Part shown: piece by piece, positions 11,010 through 24,265 of the stretch | Layout of the letters: each line of letters opens with the position of its first letter | Numbering within the stretch: position 1 is the first letter of the stretch | Origin: Piper betle | Taxonomy: Eukaryota; Streptophyta; Magnoliopsida; Piperales; Piperaceae | Assembly: GCA_033002965.1 (NCBI GenBank) | Contig: JAURVB010014033.1 | Coordinates: 29,398-93,397, forward strand | Reading direction: 5' to 3' | Length of the DNA stretch: 64,000 bases | Notes under the pieces: model-generated | Told to the model about the DNA's origin: nothing | What the model saw: only the letters and a program-made list of their open reading frames with translations | The model's database searches: none | Program-made: the position numbers and the translations under genes

Positions 11010-11655
11010 TGTAAAATCGAGGCTATTCGCCCGGTGGTTTTAATTCTGGTCCAGTCGTGACCTGCATTGAGGGTCTTAACTGGCCATTTTGTCACCTATT
11101 TATGTATGGTATCTAGGTATGTATGAGTTGCCCGGCCTTATTCTCCTTCGGTGCTCAGTCCGCCTGTTTGGATGCATCACGCCAGGCTTTCTAATTTTAG
11201 CCCAATAACCAATAGTTACAAAATTGGTGTGCTGGATTGGAACACTGTTCCAACCCATAGGGCCGAGCTTAATGGTCTTTGTTCCCCTTGATTGGCCCAT
11301 GGGCTAGCCATGGTGGAATTTACCTATAAACCTTCAAGTGTAAGGGACAGCCTATCCAAATTTAAGCTCATTTGGACATTGTTAGGCCCATCCAAAAAAT
11401 TGTTTGGTAAACCCATTTGATTAACCCTAAAATTTATTAAAACCCACTAAGTGAACATGAAACCAAAGCCTTAATTAAGTTACCTAATACGGTTTAATAA
11501 TTTACTTAGGATCTAGTTAAGAAAATTAAGTGATGTTAAGTGTTGAGCTTGTGTGGAGGCTTTGCCTCATTTTGTGTGCTGATGTGATCTGATTATGATT
11601 CGAATTCCATCTCCGGTTAGGTTATGCAGGTTGAGCTCATCGATTTAAGATGCAG

Positions 11656-12752
11656 TGTAACAACCAGCCCAAACCGGACCGGGTGTTACTTAAAAATATA
11701 ATTTGTTGTAAACATAACATTCAAGAACATTAATTGTAATATTGCAAATAAGTCTAGAATTTATAAACCATAAAATTAAAACATGTTCTGATAGCATATG
11801 ACAATATATAAAATAACCATCCCATAGTCTCGGACCTTTTCCCATAGCCACAATTATAATACGAGGGTAAAAAGGAAGTCCAATTTATTATCGATTCACC
11901 ATACCTAGGTTGGTAAAAGAACCACCGACCACACTTCTATTCTTCAGTCCAAAGCTGCTCACCTCGGAGGCAATTCCGCGTTAGTGATAAAACCACTAAG
12001 CCACATAATTAAATGAAACAAGTCAATAAAATCCCTATTATCATTTCAACAGTCTTTTAGTTGTTATGAGCCTATGTCGAGCTCGTTATGTGCTGGGAGG
12101 GGTGGCCACCCCATCCAGCTACCATCACATGCATGCACACACACGCTACGTAGCCCAGGCCCTGTAGTTACCAATATTTCTTATTGACTTACCCTCTCGG
12201 TATCACAAGTGCATAATGAGCCGTCTTGTGCCATTACGCCCTGTAAACCCTTTCGAGATGGGGGCAAGTGTTAAATCTTTCAGGGGGTGCTGCCTTGTGA
12301 CGAATTGAGTCGACCCCCATTGCGTTCTAGCGCATGGTGGTCAGATATTCAAGTCGACGAAGACTCCCACATAGTAATTTTAAGGGTGCGGCCCCGTATC
12401 GAACTGAGTCAATTTCTTGCCCCCGGTTGCACTCGGTGCATGGTGGTCGAATATGGGCTCAGGCGGTAAGAAAGAGGAGAACTAGACGGCTAAGGTGAGG
12501 AAGATGCCCATACACCAAAAATGACATCCTCATTCAAAAATATAAAAATGAAAATGACAGCTGGGGTATGTGAAAACACCCCTACACCCGTATTTCATTT
12601 AACCAGATAACTGGGTAAATAATAAAATATAATAATTAACCTGGTATAATTAATCGGGTAGAGAATATAATACATTCAGTCCTTCCCGAAATACATTCAG
12701 TCCTTCCCGGACCTCGTCGAATATATATATATATTTTTTGCCAATCTTTACA
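11656..12752 (-). mobile_element. Solo LTR, subfamily B (1.1 kb)
   Basis: Plus-strand ends are TGTAACAACC and CAATCTTTACA. It carries the shared modules (GGCAATTCCGCG hairpin, GGTGGCCACCCC, TGCACTCGGTGCATGGTGG, TAACTGGGTAAAT) but has no tandem-repeat block. There is no internal region. Flanks are ATGCAG on the left and ATGTT on the right, so the target duplication is decayed or one base is misassigned. The insertion is confirmed by the empty homologous site near 29690. Confidence 0.8.
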
Positions 12753-12754
12753 AT

Positions 12755-13115
12755 GTTGGGCTCCACTCATCCAAGTCTGTTGGACTCTCTTGCTTCACCC
12801 TTATGTTTGGCTCTTGAGTGACATGTTTAATCATGTTTTAAACAATAGGACGGTGTCGGCGGTACTTTTATTGGATCCCTCCGATATCGGGCCATTTAGT
12901 CGCATTTTATTGCATGTTTAATAAAACTACAAGGATGAGATCCTTTGTTGATTTTTGAAGAGAAGCTCCAGAAATGTATGATATAAGCCTCTTCCCTAAG
13001 CCTATTATATAAGTATGTGCATTTTTATGGATTTCACGGAGAAGAGAGTGAGTTGTATGGAGATATGCAAATTGCACTAGTACCCCTTCTAGCCTTAAGT
13101 AGTACAATGTATGTC
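12755..13115 (+). repeat. Left arm of a large inverted repeat
   Basis: The minus-strand complement of 14500-14885 matches this segment throughout. Shared words include TTTAATCATGTT, ATAGGACGG, ATTGCATGTTTAA, AAATGTATGATATAAGCCTC and GATTTCACG. Similarity looks like 75-85 percent by eye. The first part is family D LTR sequence. Confidence 0.78.
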
Positions 13116-14499
13116 AAGTACTGCAAATGCAACCCATTTTTGGAAATTGTGGCACATTGGTTCCGAGCCACATGGTTACTATGGCGGGTCATATATGTAA
13201 GATGTGGGGACATAAACGATATATGTATTTTTTTATGTTTGTAAAATGCCTCTTTGTAGGCAATCATGGTATGATATGTGGCCGCATCGGCCTTCGCTAC
13301 CACCTTATATGATTCTGGAAGTTTTTAAACTTTTTCATAGGTGTTTAGATACCCATTTGCTAGTAATGCTATATTCCTAGTCTTTACATGACCAGTAATC
13401 AATTCTTTGATTGTTGACGTTTTTCTCTAATATATGTAAGTGTTTTGTCTTTTTGACCAGCATAGGTGGATGGATCAAACGGCTCATGGCGGGGTATTTC
13501 ATCTTCTATTTGTATTATTTACCGAATTGAAGTAATATGAAATTGAGATGTAGTGTGTTATGGGAATAAGCCCTAAAGTTTTATAAACTTGTATGATTCG
13601 TGATAAGTTAATTGATTGTTGTTTTGCACGTGTGTTTTATATATCATTATATTATTATTGTGGTGCAAATACACTATGGGGTGATTTAACTATCGTTTGC
13701 AAGGTATAAGCCTCAAAGTCCTGGAACACAATGAGGAGCTTACCAAGTATGCGAAACATATTTGTTGTAGTTGTGTGAGTGTGTGATAAAGAAGCATGGG
13801 TAGGAGGAGCATATGGTTTGCACCACTTGAAGACCCATGTGATGTTTGGGAGTTAGGGTTTGATGCTCTGGCTTCGATAATACTATGTTTAATTATTTTA
13901 TTTTTCTTGCACATGTCGGGTATGTGGAATCGGTAACCAGGACCCTTGCTCAAATCTCTACATTGATCCACTTGTAAGGAATTAAGAAATGTAACAAATC
14001 ATTTAAACTAAGTAGTAAGAAAAGGTTCATGTCACAACATGCAACCTCAATACTATAGCCGGTGCCTCTTCTATAGTTGAGTGTGATCATTAGCATTTTA
14101 AAAGTCACCACTCATAGTTGCAGTGGAGGTTTTGCTTCTATTGTGGCCAGGGGTGATCATATAGAATCCTTAAGTTTAAGAGCCTCTCTATGCTAGTATC
14201 AATCAACATGCATATGTGATGAAACCCTGTAAGGTTACCCGTCTTAAACCTCATTGAAGGTTGCGATCTACTTCCATAAAGTTTGCACGAGACTAGTCTA
14301 ACGAATAGTTTTCTAAATCATAACATCGCACATCAACCCACCCTTGGACAAAAAAATGGTGTGTTACAATCATATTCATGCAAACAATGCTTACACCCTC
14401 ACATCTTCCATATCACCTGCAATAGTACTTGAGTGGCAAAAGGAACAGTTAAGTCTGTGCCACAAATTTCATAAATGTGCTGCATTACGTAGTACCCTC
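13116..14499. other. Spacer between inverted-repeat arms, unassigned
   Basis: About 1.4 kb lies between the two arms. No protein domain or long conserved frame is recognised. Several 60-90 residue open frames overlap on both strands and look like chance. It may be the remains of an element interior between head-to-head LTRs. Confidence 0.4.
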
Positions 14500-14885
14500 A
14501 TACACCATACTACCTTAGGGTTTGAAGGAGTGCTAGTGCAGTCTATACATATCTCCGTACCACTCATTCTCTTTTTCGTGAAATCTATTAAAATGCACGT
14601 ACTTATATAATGGCTTAGGGAAGAGGCTTATATCATACATTTCTAGAGCTTTAGTTCATAATCCAACGAGGGATCTCAACATTGTAGTTTTGTTAAACAT
14701 GCATAGAAAACACAGCTAAATTGCCCAACATCGAAGGGATGCAATAACATGCCGCTGATGCCGTCCTACGTATAGAACATGATTAAAGTTGACACACAAG
14801 GATTCAAGCAGAGAGGAGAGTCCTACGGTCTTGTAGTCCAAACTCCAAGCGTATTTGCACATCTACGGTGAGCTTGGACTCTAAA
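14500..14885 (-). repeat. Right arm of the large inverted repeat
   Basis: This is the reverse-complement partner of 12755-13115. It also carries sequence resembling a family D LTR end (AGGACGGCATCAGCGG and ACTCTCCTCTCTGCTTGAA on the minus strand). Confidence 0.78.
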
Positions 14886-15335
14886 ACCTAAATCTGAACC
14901 CACTACTAAGTAAAATATTAACATCTCTATATGATGCATGCTCACATCATCAATACATCGTAATAAAAATACTATACTAAATAAACATCCCGGTAAACAC
15001 ACAACACGTAAATGAAGACATAATAAAGAAAATAACTAATAAAAAATAATAAATAAATTAATAGATAGATAATAAATACATAAAACAATCAATACTCTAA
15101 TTATAAAATAATAATATCATTAACTATATACGTATAAAATATTATATATGCTCGTGTTAGTAATCATATAAACAATTAAATAAATATATGCATAATCATT
15201 CTATAAATAAATAAATAATTATTTATTTTTATTTAATCATGAATAATAATAATATCATAGTCATTATTACATAATATGTAATTAAATACAATTAAATAAT
15301 AACATACACACAACGAACAAGTAAGTAAATAAATA

Positions 15336-15394
<59 letters not shown>

Positions 15395-15599
15395 ATTTAG
15401 TAAGCATACAAAACTAACATTAAAAAGTAATTATAATAGTAATAATAACAAATAATCATGTAAATATAGATCATATATGATAAATATATTAATATAAATA
15501 AATAAATAATAATGAATAAATAAATAAAACACTTATAACATCAAATTATGCTAAATATTGTGAATATGCATATAAATTAATGTAAGGGTTTTCAAATTA
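14886..15599. other. AT-rich non-coding stretch
   Basis: Many TAAATAAATAA and AATAATAAT runs occur, and there is no coding signal. A compound microsatellite is annotated separately. Confidence 0.6.
15341..15394. repeat. Compound microsatellite (TA)n(CA)n
   Basis: About 30 bases of TA repeats are followed directly by about 24 bases of CA repeats. Confidence 0.95.
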
Positions 15600-16967
15600 C
15601 CGAAAATGATCGAATATGGCTAAACCGAGTTAACCCGTGTGAATCGACCTAGTCGAGTTGAGTATACTCAGCCGAGTCAATAAACAATGCTGCCCAGGTA
15701 GCTGGACACGGACACGGGCTCGGGCATGACTACAGACACAAATGGGTGAACAATACTTGGTCAAGCAAAAATGGGCGGACGAACACGAAACGGGCAACGG
15801 GTAAATGGGTTGAATGAGGGTGGCGGTGCCCATCGCAAAAGAATGCCGACGACGATACTGGATGGTGTCACCACTTGTCAGGATCGAGAGGGGGCGTCAT
15901 GGCGGTGGTGCTAGTGGTGACGATCGGAGGAGTCCGGCCACTACTTGGCTGGAAAACGGCCGGAAAGAGGGCGGTCTCGCCACTGGGTGCGGCGATGTCA
16001 CCGGTGGTGATAATGGCCATGGTGGTCATTGTAGGTTGTATCAAAATGTAGATCTCGGTGAGGGGGAGCTGTGTGGGTGGTCTGATCGGCTGGAGGTGGC
16101 TTGCCATCTCCAGAAAATGGCCTGATAGGTGGCGGCGGTGGTGATGGACAATGATAAAAAACTCTGTCATCGACTACGACTGCAGCGGCCTCGATGGTCA
16201 TGAGTGGTATAAATAAAAAGCCAGCCACGAGCCAGTCACGGCTGTACTGAATGGGTAGCCAAAGGAGGGCTGGACTCTCACCGGCAGTGAGCCCAAGTGG
16301 TGGCGACGGTTATGGTGGAAAACAATGAAAACAGGAGAAAACTTCTATAAATCGATGGGTGATGCAAGGGTTGAATGTGCGGCGCAGATCTTGCCATGTG
16401 GCACGAGCTAGAAGTTTGACAACTCATGTCCTAGTGGGACCCACCTATGGGTATCTGTAATATATATATAGACAGAAAGTTCGGATCGAGACCGTCTAAA
16501 GTCGAAATTGACTCGAGTCCTAAAAGTGACTCTATAGGCAAGAATTGAGGCAAGAAGATTAAATGGGCGTCAATTCCTGAACTCAATTAAGCTAGGCCCA
16601 TAGAGGCACAATCAAGTGAAATTAAATTCCTATTATGCTTGCAAATGACATACCTAGAAAATCCCAAACGGATATTAAACGCTGCAACGAATTAGATCTA
16701 GGCCTAAAATCCTGGCTAACTAATAAAAATTATATATATACCTCATGTATACAATGATAACTTATTCTATACAATATCATAACCAAAACTATCATATGCA
16801 TGTCAGCCATACTCAGCCTCCAAAACATGCTCATATGGCCATCTAGGCCCCATGCTCATATTCTGAAAATTCGTTTGGCTCGAGCTTGCTCGAACCAACT
16901 CGGTATTGACCCGAACAGGGAAAAACTAAAATCGAGCAAAACCCTAACCCAAAAATAGGGTTTTACA
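15600..16967 (-). repeat. Family C LTR fragment with GC-rich leader
   Basis: It ends on the plus strand with AATAGGGTTTTACA, the mirror of the family C start TGTAAAACC. It contains a G/C-rich, gene-like block (about 15690-16430) equivalent to those at 44300-44870, 58330-58890 and 63290-63960. The left boundary is not clear. No polypurine tract follows at 16968, so it is not a 3' LTR in place. Confidence 0.55.
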
Positions 16968-17790
16968 TTTTCTGTTAGCAAAGGGGTAAGAGGGATTCTT
17001 CTCTTTCACTATCTTGTCCCACCTCCTCCCTTGCTACTTTTTCATCTTGCTTTTGTCGGTTCATTCTTTCAACTGTGATTTCAACTGGTTGTGTTGCAGA
17101 TGCCTGATTCAAGTCTCCCGACCATGTTACTGATTCCATTGGCATCGGGCTGCTGGGTTCCATTGCCAGAGTAGTCATGGACTTGGCAACTTATTGCTTC
17201 TTCCGAACCATTGTGTGATAATCATAAACTCAACCACCCAAAATAATATCTAAAAAATGCATCTTTACATGCTTCATTTATTTGTGGTGACAGAAATTAT
17301 ATGAAACAATGAGAGTAGCAGATTCTTAGAAGATTAGTACAATAGAATATATGTATATGCAACAATTTCACAGTACTCAAAAAGATTTATCATGCCATCA
17401 ATCAAATCATACAATAACCATCCCTAACATGTAACCCTAATTACAGATCTGCCTTGATTTATGGCCATATTGAGTAATTGACGTGATAATTGCAATTAAT
17501 CATGAGAACAAAAGATTGGGTAGAGAAATTTTAATTGAAGTGCATACCTTTCCGCCAAGTGCCAAATTGCACAAGATCTAGATGGTTTGCTCAAAGGGAA
17601 AGAGATAGGGTATAAAGAAAAGATTTATCTTTTTTGTCTAGGGTTGGGTTGGTTTCTTCCTTTTGTGTCACCATGGCTTCCTCAGGTTGAATCTATCTGC
17701 TTTTTTATAATCAAGATGACAAGCTGGGTTGCCTCCAAAGAAACACTTGCTTACATGCCTTGGCTTGACTAAGCTCCTATCATCCAAAGT
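16968..17790 (-). other. Non-coding 3' region of an Athila-like element
   Basis: On the minus strand, between the pol remnant and the LTR fragment, a GGAGGCAACCCAGCTTG motif appears near 17720-17745. This is a familiar post-pol motif of Athila/Tat elements. A 67-residue open frame at 16975-17178 (minus) has no recognised domain. Confidence 0.45.
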
Positions 17791-19330
17791 TGGTGCAATT
17801 GATGAAGTGAATGGGGTCACCTCTCCTCCGTGATAATGCTTGAGCATGTGTCAATTAGCCTAGAATTGGTTGCTATTTTTCTCATTCTTGATTTCTATAG
17901 CACCATGTGAAAACACATGCATCACAGTGCAAGGTCCATACCACCTAGACTTATGTTTTCCTCAGAAAATTTTAGCCTAGAATTATAAAGCAACACCTTA
18001 TGTCCAGGCTCGAAGTGGTTGGCTAAGATGTATCTCTCACGTCATAGCTTAGTTATATCTTTATCCAGTTTGGCATTCTCATATGCACTGAGCCTAAGCT
18101 GGTCCAGTTCATTCAACTAAGATGAATCGTCCAATATGCTTTATGTTCTAGTCTATAGGGGATAGCCTAATTGGCGTATTGAAAGCTGTTCGGTAAGCCC
18201 ATGATGCATCATCTAATTTTAATGACCAATTTTTTCTTGATGGCTTTACAACTTTTTCTTGATGTTCTCTAGATTTCTCTGTAAAGAATTTCTGGTTGTC
18301 TGCTTGTTTGTGGATGATATACTATTACAACTTTGTGTTTGAATCCATATTTAGTCAGCAAGGTGTCAATGGCCATGTGTAGAAGTATGATCCTTCGTCA
18401 TTGATGATGGCTCTTGGGGTGCCAAATCTTGTAAAGATGCTCTTCAAGAATATTATAACTACCTAGGCATCATTGGTTGGGAAATGCTTACGCCTCCACC
18501 TATTTTAAAACATAATTAACTGCTACTGATATGTACACATTGTTGTTGGATGGCCCAAATAGTCCCACGAAGTCTATTCCCTATACATCAAAAAACTCTA
18601 CTTCAAGGATTCCATGTAAGGGCATCTCTTGCCACTTCGATATGTTCTCACTTCTTTGACGTCCATCACATTGCCTCACAAAAGCGTTAGATTCTTTGAA
18701 ATGGGTTGGCCAATAGAAGCCTGATTGTAAAACTTTTATAGCAGTCCTTTGACTTCCAAAATCACCTTCCTCTTATGATGAATGATAATGATATAGAGTA
18801 TCTAACACTTGTTTTGTGGCACATCTTCCAATCATCATGTCACTGCATTTTCCAAGCAGATATAGTTCATCCCAAAAACAATGATTGATTTCATTCAAAA
18901 ATTTTATTTTCTCCTATGGTTAAATATTTAAGGGAAGAACTTGACCTATAAGAAAATTTACAAAATCTACAAACCATGGTAAGTTAGACATCCTTCATGT
19001 GAAAAAGTTGCTCTTCTGGAAAGTACTCTTGATTGGTCAATGAGTTGGCTTTCATTCTTTTATTTATTAGTCAGGACAAGTGATCAGCCACTACATTCTC
19101 GAAACACTTTTGATCTCTTATTTCTAGATTAAATTCTATAGTAACAACACCAATCTAATGAGCCTCAGCTTGGCCTCCTTTTTTTGTTGTAGGTATTTCA
19201 AAGGTAAATGGTATCACTTGGGTGCCCATAAAGCATGATCTGAATTTATCTATAGTATATACTACAACCAATAATTCCTTCTATTTTGAAGTGTAATTTA
19301 CCTAAGTTTTATTCAATGTCTTGCATGAAT
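17791..19330 (-). pseudogene. Decayed Ty3/gypsy pol, Athila-like (RNase H to integrase)
   Basis: Minus-strand translation in shifting frames recovers a string of Athila/Tat integrase landmarks. In gene order they are an RNase H end near 19050-19320, a zinc-binding stretch near 18650-18720, a core block resembling TRFGTPRAIISDEG near 18400-18450, a block for an aromatic-rich ALWAYRTAFKTP-like motif near 18140-18210, and the C-terminal LNELDQLRLSAYENAK and VLLYNSRLK near 17960-18120. Frequent stops and frameshifts show it is long dead. It is clearly different from the chromoviruses elsewhere in the window. Confidence 0.7.
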
Positions 19331-21280
19331 AGCAGATGGTATGGAACATATAAAATCCAACCCGCCAGTTTAGTGTTTTTGCAACAGGTTTGGCTTTGGT
19401 TCGACTCAATTAGGTTTTAGCCAGTCTGGTTCGATTGGGTGCCCCTAATTGGGTCCTTGTGTGTTGATGTGGACATGAGCATTGGACACATCCACCCATG
19501 ACTTTTATATGGTTGGCCCCAATTGCCAAGTCGTGGCCATGTTGTTCTATGTGTTTAGCTAGACTATGGTCGTGTGTCTCGTTAGAGTCATGTCACATGC
19601 ATCCTCAACGTCCCCTTGATCTCTAGTCGTGTGTTAGAAGTCTTCCCGACCCCTTTTCCATCCTTTTTCTTCTTTTCTTTTTTTCATTTCCCCTTTTCTA
19701 TTATTCTCTCTTTCTCTCACTCCACGACTAAGTGCTGGGTGCAAAGGTGCCCTCGTAACACCTTTGGGCCCTTCACGTTTGGCTCATGCGTACCCTATGC
19801 ACAGCGCAAGGTGGCGGCTTTACACTAGCATCGGGTTAGGTTTTCTAAAAATCTACCCACCTCTTCCCCAAACCCTCCCTTTTCTCCTCTCCTCCTCTCC
19901 CCTTCCCTTAGCGGCTGCCCAGCCCCCTCTCCTCCCTTTTCCCCCTCTTCCCCTCCTCCTCTTTAGGTATGGCACCCATATCGATGATATCACCGAGCCA
20001 ACCACCTTTTTCTATAAAACTCATCCCTTCCCTCACCTTTTCATCATTTCTCCTTCCCTCCTCACCTCCAACAATATTCTTATCCTCTCCTTGGCCTTCT
20101 TCTTTCTCCTTGGAGCTCCAATCACCTTCCTCTACATTTCTAACCTCCTTGGGTGGTAGGCTTTGAGGTTGGATGCCTCAAAAGACCTCCCTTCGGTCTT
20201 CCCTTGTTAGTTTTAGGTTTATGCTACCCCTGTTACTCGTTGTTTGATACTTTTTTATTGTATTTTTTTAACATTTTTATCATGTATACCTACCTGTTAG
20301 GAGCATTTTTAGTACTCATGTATTATATTTGAACATGTAAATAAATAGATATGCTTTTTATAATGCACATAGGTCATTGCTCAACACTATTTTAGTATAA
20401 AAATCATATCTTAGTACTCTGTTGTTAAATTTACACAATTCCTTTTTTGCACTCATGACATGTATATATACAACTTTTGAGTTGGGTGTTTTTCCTGCCT
20501 TGACCTAGAATTTGCACGTATAAAGGTAAAATTTGAGGAAAGGTGGCAACTTTCCCTTTACAATGACATAAGCACCAATTTCTCTAATTTTTACTTCTGA
20601 CCTTGTAGGATCTGTTGATAAACAAAATTTCATTTTCTTCATGGTAATGTTAGGAGTTTGTGGTAAATTTTTAATCCTTACATAATCACTAAATAATCAT
20701 TAATATCACTCATAAGTATGCCTTATATTTCCCTTGTTTTTTGTGATTATGACCATGATCTATGATTGTGTTATATGCTAAGCCACCAATTTTAAGCTAA
20801 TAAAAACTGGGGAAAATATATGATACTCCAATAAGTGTATTTTAAATATAAAAATTTAGGCAATGGTTAAAAATTATCTATGTATCTTTTGGATCTATTA
20901 AGTTGGACAATGTAAAGATGCATGGTGAAAATAATAGTTATTTAACTCCGATTGTAAATTATGTTAAAATAGTTTAATCGGTTGGAATTGATTCAAACTT
21001 TGTACACACCTTACAATGTGTATCTAGCATGGTGACTGATTTTGGGGCCATTTGGGTAATTTTCCAATTTTATTTTTGAATTTTCATTTTATTAGGGTCT
21101 AGATAGCTTCATAAATGGCCCCATCCAGTGATCAAAATTGCAAAACCCATTTAGCCCAATTTACAAAGTAAATTAGTCCAAACTCTTTCTGGACTCAAGC
21201 TCTATGTGTTAGCTAACTAGTCCCACTAATGCAAGCTCATTTGGAATCCTCTAGCCCATGAAAAATAGTTACAAATTATT
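19331..21280. other. Unassigned repeat DNA with pyrimidine-rich block and TATA-like site
   Basis: 19640-20150 is strongly C/T-rich, with CTATAAAAC near 20010 that could be an LTR TATA box on the plus strand. 20200-20900 is AT-rich. From about 21130 to 21280 the sequence matches family D LTR (AATAGTTACAAA), which continues at 29344 beyond the nested insertion. No gene is recognised. Confidence 0.4.
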
Positions 21281-21781
21281 GCGCATGTAAAGACCGTGGA
21301 AAAAAAAAAATTTTTAATATATTCGACTCGGGCAGGGAAGCATCGAACGGTAGAGAATTAATATTAATTATATTATATTCTCTACCCGGTTAAGTCTACC
21401 CGGTTAAATATTTTATTCTTTACCCGATTACCCGGTTAAAGGAATTAAATACGGGTGTTAATGTGTTTCCACAAACCCTAGCCATCATTTCATTTATATA
21501 GGACGTCCTCCACCCAAGCCTTCATTCGCAGTCTCTTCTCCTCTTCGTTGCCGGCGTGTATTCTCCCTTGCTTAGGTATTCCTATCTCCCTCTTCTTAAT
21601 TTTCTTGCATGCATATTTTAATTTGATAATAAGTTTTATAATCGTGAGGATTAAAAGTTTAAAATCAATAAGAAAACAAATATAATTTTACACGGGAGAA
21701 ATTGCCGACGAGTTTCCCCTGTTCGGCGAGATGGGCAAGCATGGGCAAGCCCCGTCGGGAATCAGCGGCGACGACCATTCC

Positions 21782-24200
21782 TGTAACGACCCGCCATTTT
21801 TCACGATATTGTGGGCCTAACTGGCTAGGTGTTACTCAAAATTAAAGTAATTATGTCAAACATTTTTTATAAATAATAACATATATAAAGATCCCACAGT
21901 CTTGGACCGTTTCCCAGCAGCCACACTTATTTCTCAATTAAATAAAAAAAGGAGTCCTCATATTTATTTTGCTCCATACTCTGGATGTCAATCACCTAAT
22001 CTCGTATCTGCACACCTGCGGAGGCAATTCCGCGTTAGTGATTACAACACTAAGTAGTATAATAGATAAAACAAAACAAGTACATTCCACTATTTCCTTA
22101 TGTTTATTTTAATATGCGGTGGAGCGATTCCGCTATACTCCAAAACAATGCGGAGGAGGTATCCGCTGTGATCCGCACACCCCGGCCGTAGCCTTTTTTG
22201 TGGGGAGGCTACCACTACCGTCTCCAGTGCCAGTGCCTCGCACACCCCGGCCGTAGCCTTTTTGTGGGGTAGCTATCACTGCACTCGGGTGATTGCTATG
22301 CCCCGTTTGTGGGGAAGCTCTCACTACCAATTCTAGTGCCAGTGCCTCGCACACCCCGGCCGTAGCCTTTTTATGGGGAGGCTATCACTGCACTCCAGTG
22401 CCAATGCCTTGCACACCCCGGCCGTAGCCTTTTTGTGGGGCGGCTATCACTGCACTCAGGTGATTGCTATGCCCCGTTTGTGGGGAAGCTCTCACTGCCA
22501 ACTCTAGTGCCAGTGCCTCACACACCCCGACCGTAGCCTTTTTATGGGGCGGCTATCACTGCACTCCAGTGCCAGTGCCTCACACACCCCGGCCGTAGCC
22601 TTTTTATGGGGCGGCTATCACTGCACTCCAGTGCGATGGAGGAATCGCTGTGCCTCACTCACCCCGGCCGTAGCCTTTTTATGGGGTGGCTATCACTACT
22701 CCAAAACAATGTCGATGCATTACAAAATTCACGCACATAACACGACCCAGTGTCGGACTGAGTCAATTCATTGACCCCGGTTGCACTCGGTGCATGGTAG
22801 TCGAATCTGGGCTCAGGCCGACCTAGGCTACCAACAAGGAAAATACGATGTTCTACCTATTATACGTACCTGATTTGTGATTACGTCTGACTGTGATCCG
22901 CTTACCCTAATCTGAATGAGGGCATAAAATTATACATTAGTATAATTTTATTTTGCATGAGCCTACATGCAACTATATGACTGATGTACTATCGATTTTG
23001 AAGATATAAAATATATCATGCTGGACTTCATTAATTATTTAATTTCCAGTAAGTTCAATGATAATTTATTATCAATGTGATATAATCTATTAAGTCCTTT
23101 TTTTCACATTTCCAATTAACTATCCCAAATAAAACCTTTATTTACTAGTTAATAACTTAATTATTAACCATACTCAATACTTAATTACTAGTATTAGTAT
23201 GTTCTTTAACTGATTTGTATTATCCTAATTTAAGGATGTCATTAGTACAGTTATTTGTAACTTATCTTTAACTCGACCGTTTCGAGTCATCCCATATTTA
23301 CAAAACTGCCCTTCTTCTTCCCCGACGTCCTTCTCTTTCCCATACCTTCTTCTTCTTCGCACCCAAAACCAGCATGTCTTCTTTTCCTTCCACCCAATTT
23401 CAGACCCCATCTTTTATCTACCCCACTGATCCGATTGGAAAACCCCAAAGATCCAATCTTTATCCGCTGCTATCTCATGAAACTCGGACTACACCCCACA
23501 TGGGGACCTTAATTTCACCATTCATGGTGGCCGACCAGCAGCCATGGCGACCATGTCCTGCCCCATCAAGGTGACGACCAGAACCACCCCAAGTGACGAT
23601 CAGTCTGCCCTTTCCATGGCGGATCCACGTCTGGCCAGCAACACCGCTGGGAGCACTCCCTACTTCCAGCACGTCAACCCAACTCACAAGGATGGAAGAT
23701 GGTGTTGTTGCTGCTGCAAAAACAGCAGGACGTCCTCCTGGTTCTCTTCTTCCCTTGTTGATTTCTTATTTGATTCTTATGTTTATCATGTTTATGATTT
23801 ATGCAACATGTATATGCATGCAACAAAAGAAAAAGAAAGGAAAAGAAATTACCCGAGCGAAGGTGGAAAACCAGCGTCTATCTAAGGAAGAAAAAGATGT
23901 AGATGACGCCCTCCCCTTCTCCTTTTATAAAGAATAAATGACGGCTAGGGTTTGTGGAAGCACCCTTTCACCATAATTCCTTTAACCGGGTAATTGGGTA
24001 ATTAACACGGTTCACTTAACCTTTTCACTCAACCTCTTAAATGGGCACATGGTATGGTTCACTTAAATGGTTAAATGGATAATTAATGTGTTCGACTCGA
24101 CTGATTCAACTAGAATCGTCCGATTAGAAATTACTTTTCAATTTAACCGGGTAATTCATACTTAACCAGCTAATGAAATTTTTTTTTCCGGGTCTTTACA
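21782..24200 (-). repeat. 3' LTR of the nested family A element
   Basis: Ends are TGTAACGACCCGCC and GGGTCTTTACA. Same architecture as 711-3101, with a tandem block at about 22150-22690. Confidence 0.85.
22150..22690. repeat. LTR tandem-repeat block, about 7 units
   Basis: GTAGCC motifs lie near 22188, 22251, 22362, 22424, 22531, 22594 and 22672. Spacings again mix about 62 and 110 bp. Confidence 0.85.
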
Positions 24201-24265
24201 ATCTCCCCAACTTAGAACTATTTCGTCCCCGAAATATCATAGCATAAATCGGATTTACACGGATT

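Larger units (their letters stand above)
11010..13115 (+). repeat. Family D LTR, interrupted by a solo LTR
   Basis: It starts TGTAAAATCGAGG after a polypurine tract. The segment around 11200-11650 and 12753-12900 matches the uninterrupted copy at 29344-29816. Shared blocks include AAGTGAACATGAAACCAAA, CCTTAATTAAGTTA, CTCATCCA and ATAGGACGG. This shows that 11656-12752 is an insertion. The true 3' end is unclear because the right part is also one arm of a large inverted repeat. Confidence 0.6.

Noticed and set aside
19616..20166. Ser/Pro/Phe-rich frames
   Set aside because: They translate a C/T-rich, probably LTR leader stretch. There is no domain, and overlapping frames are equally open.
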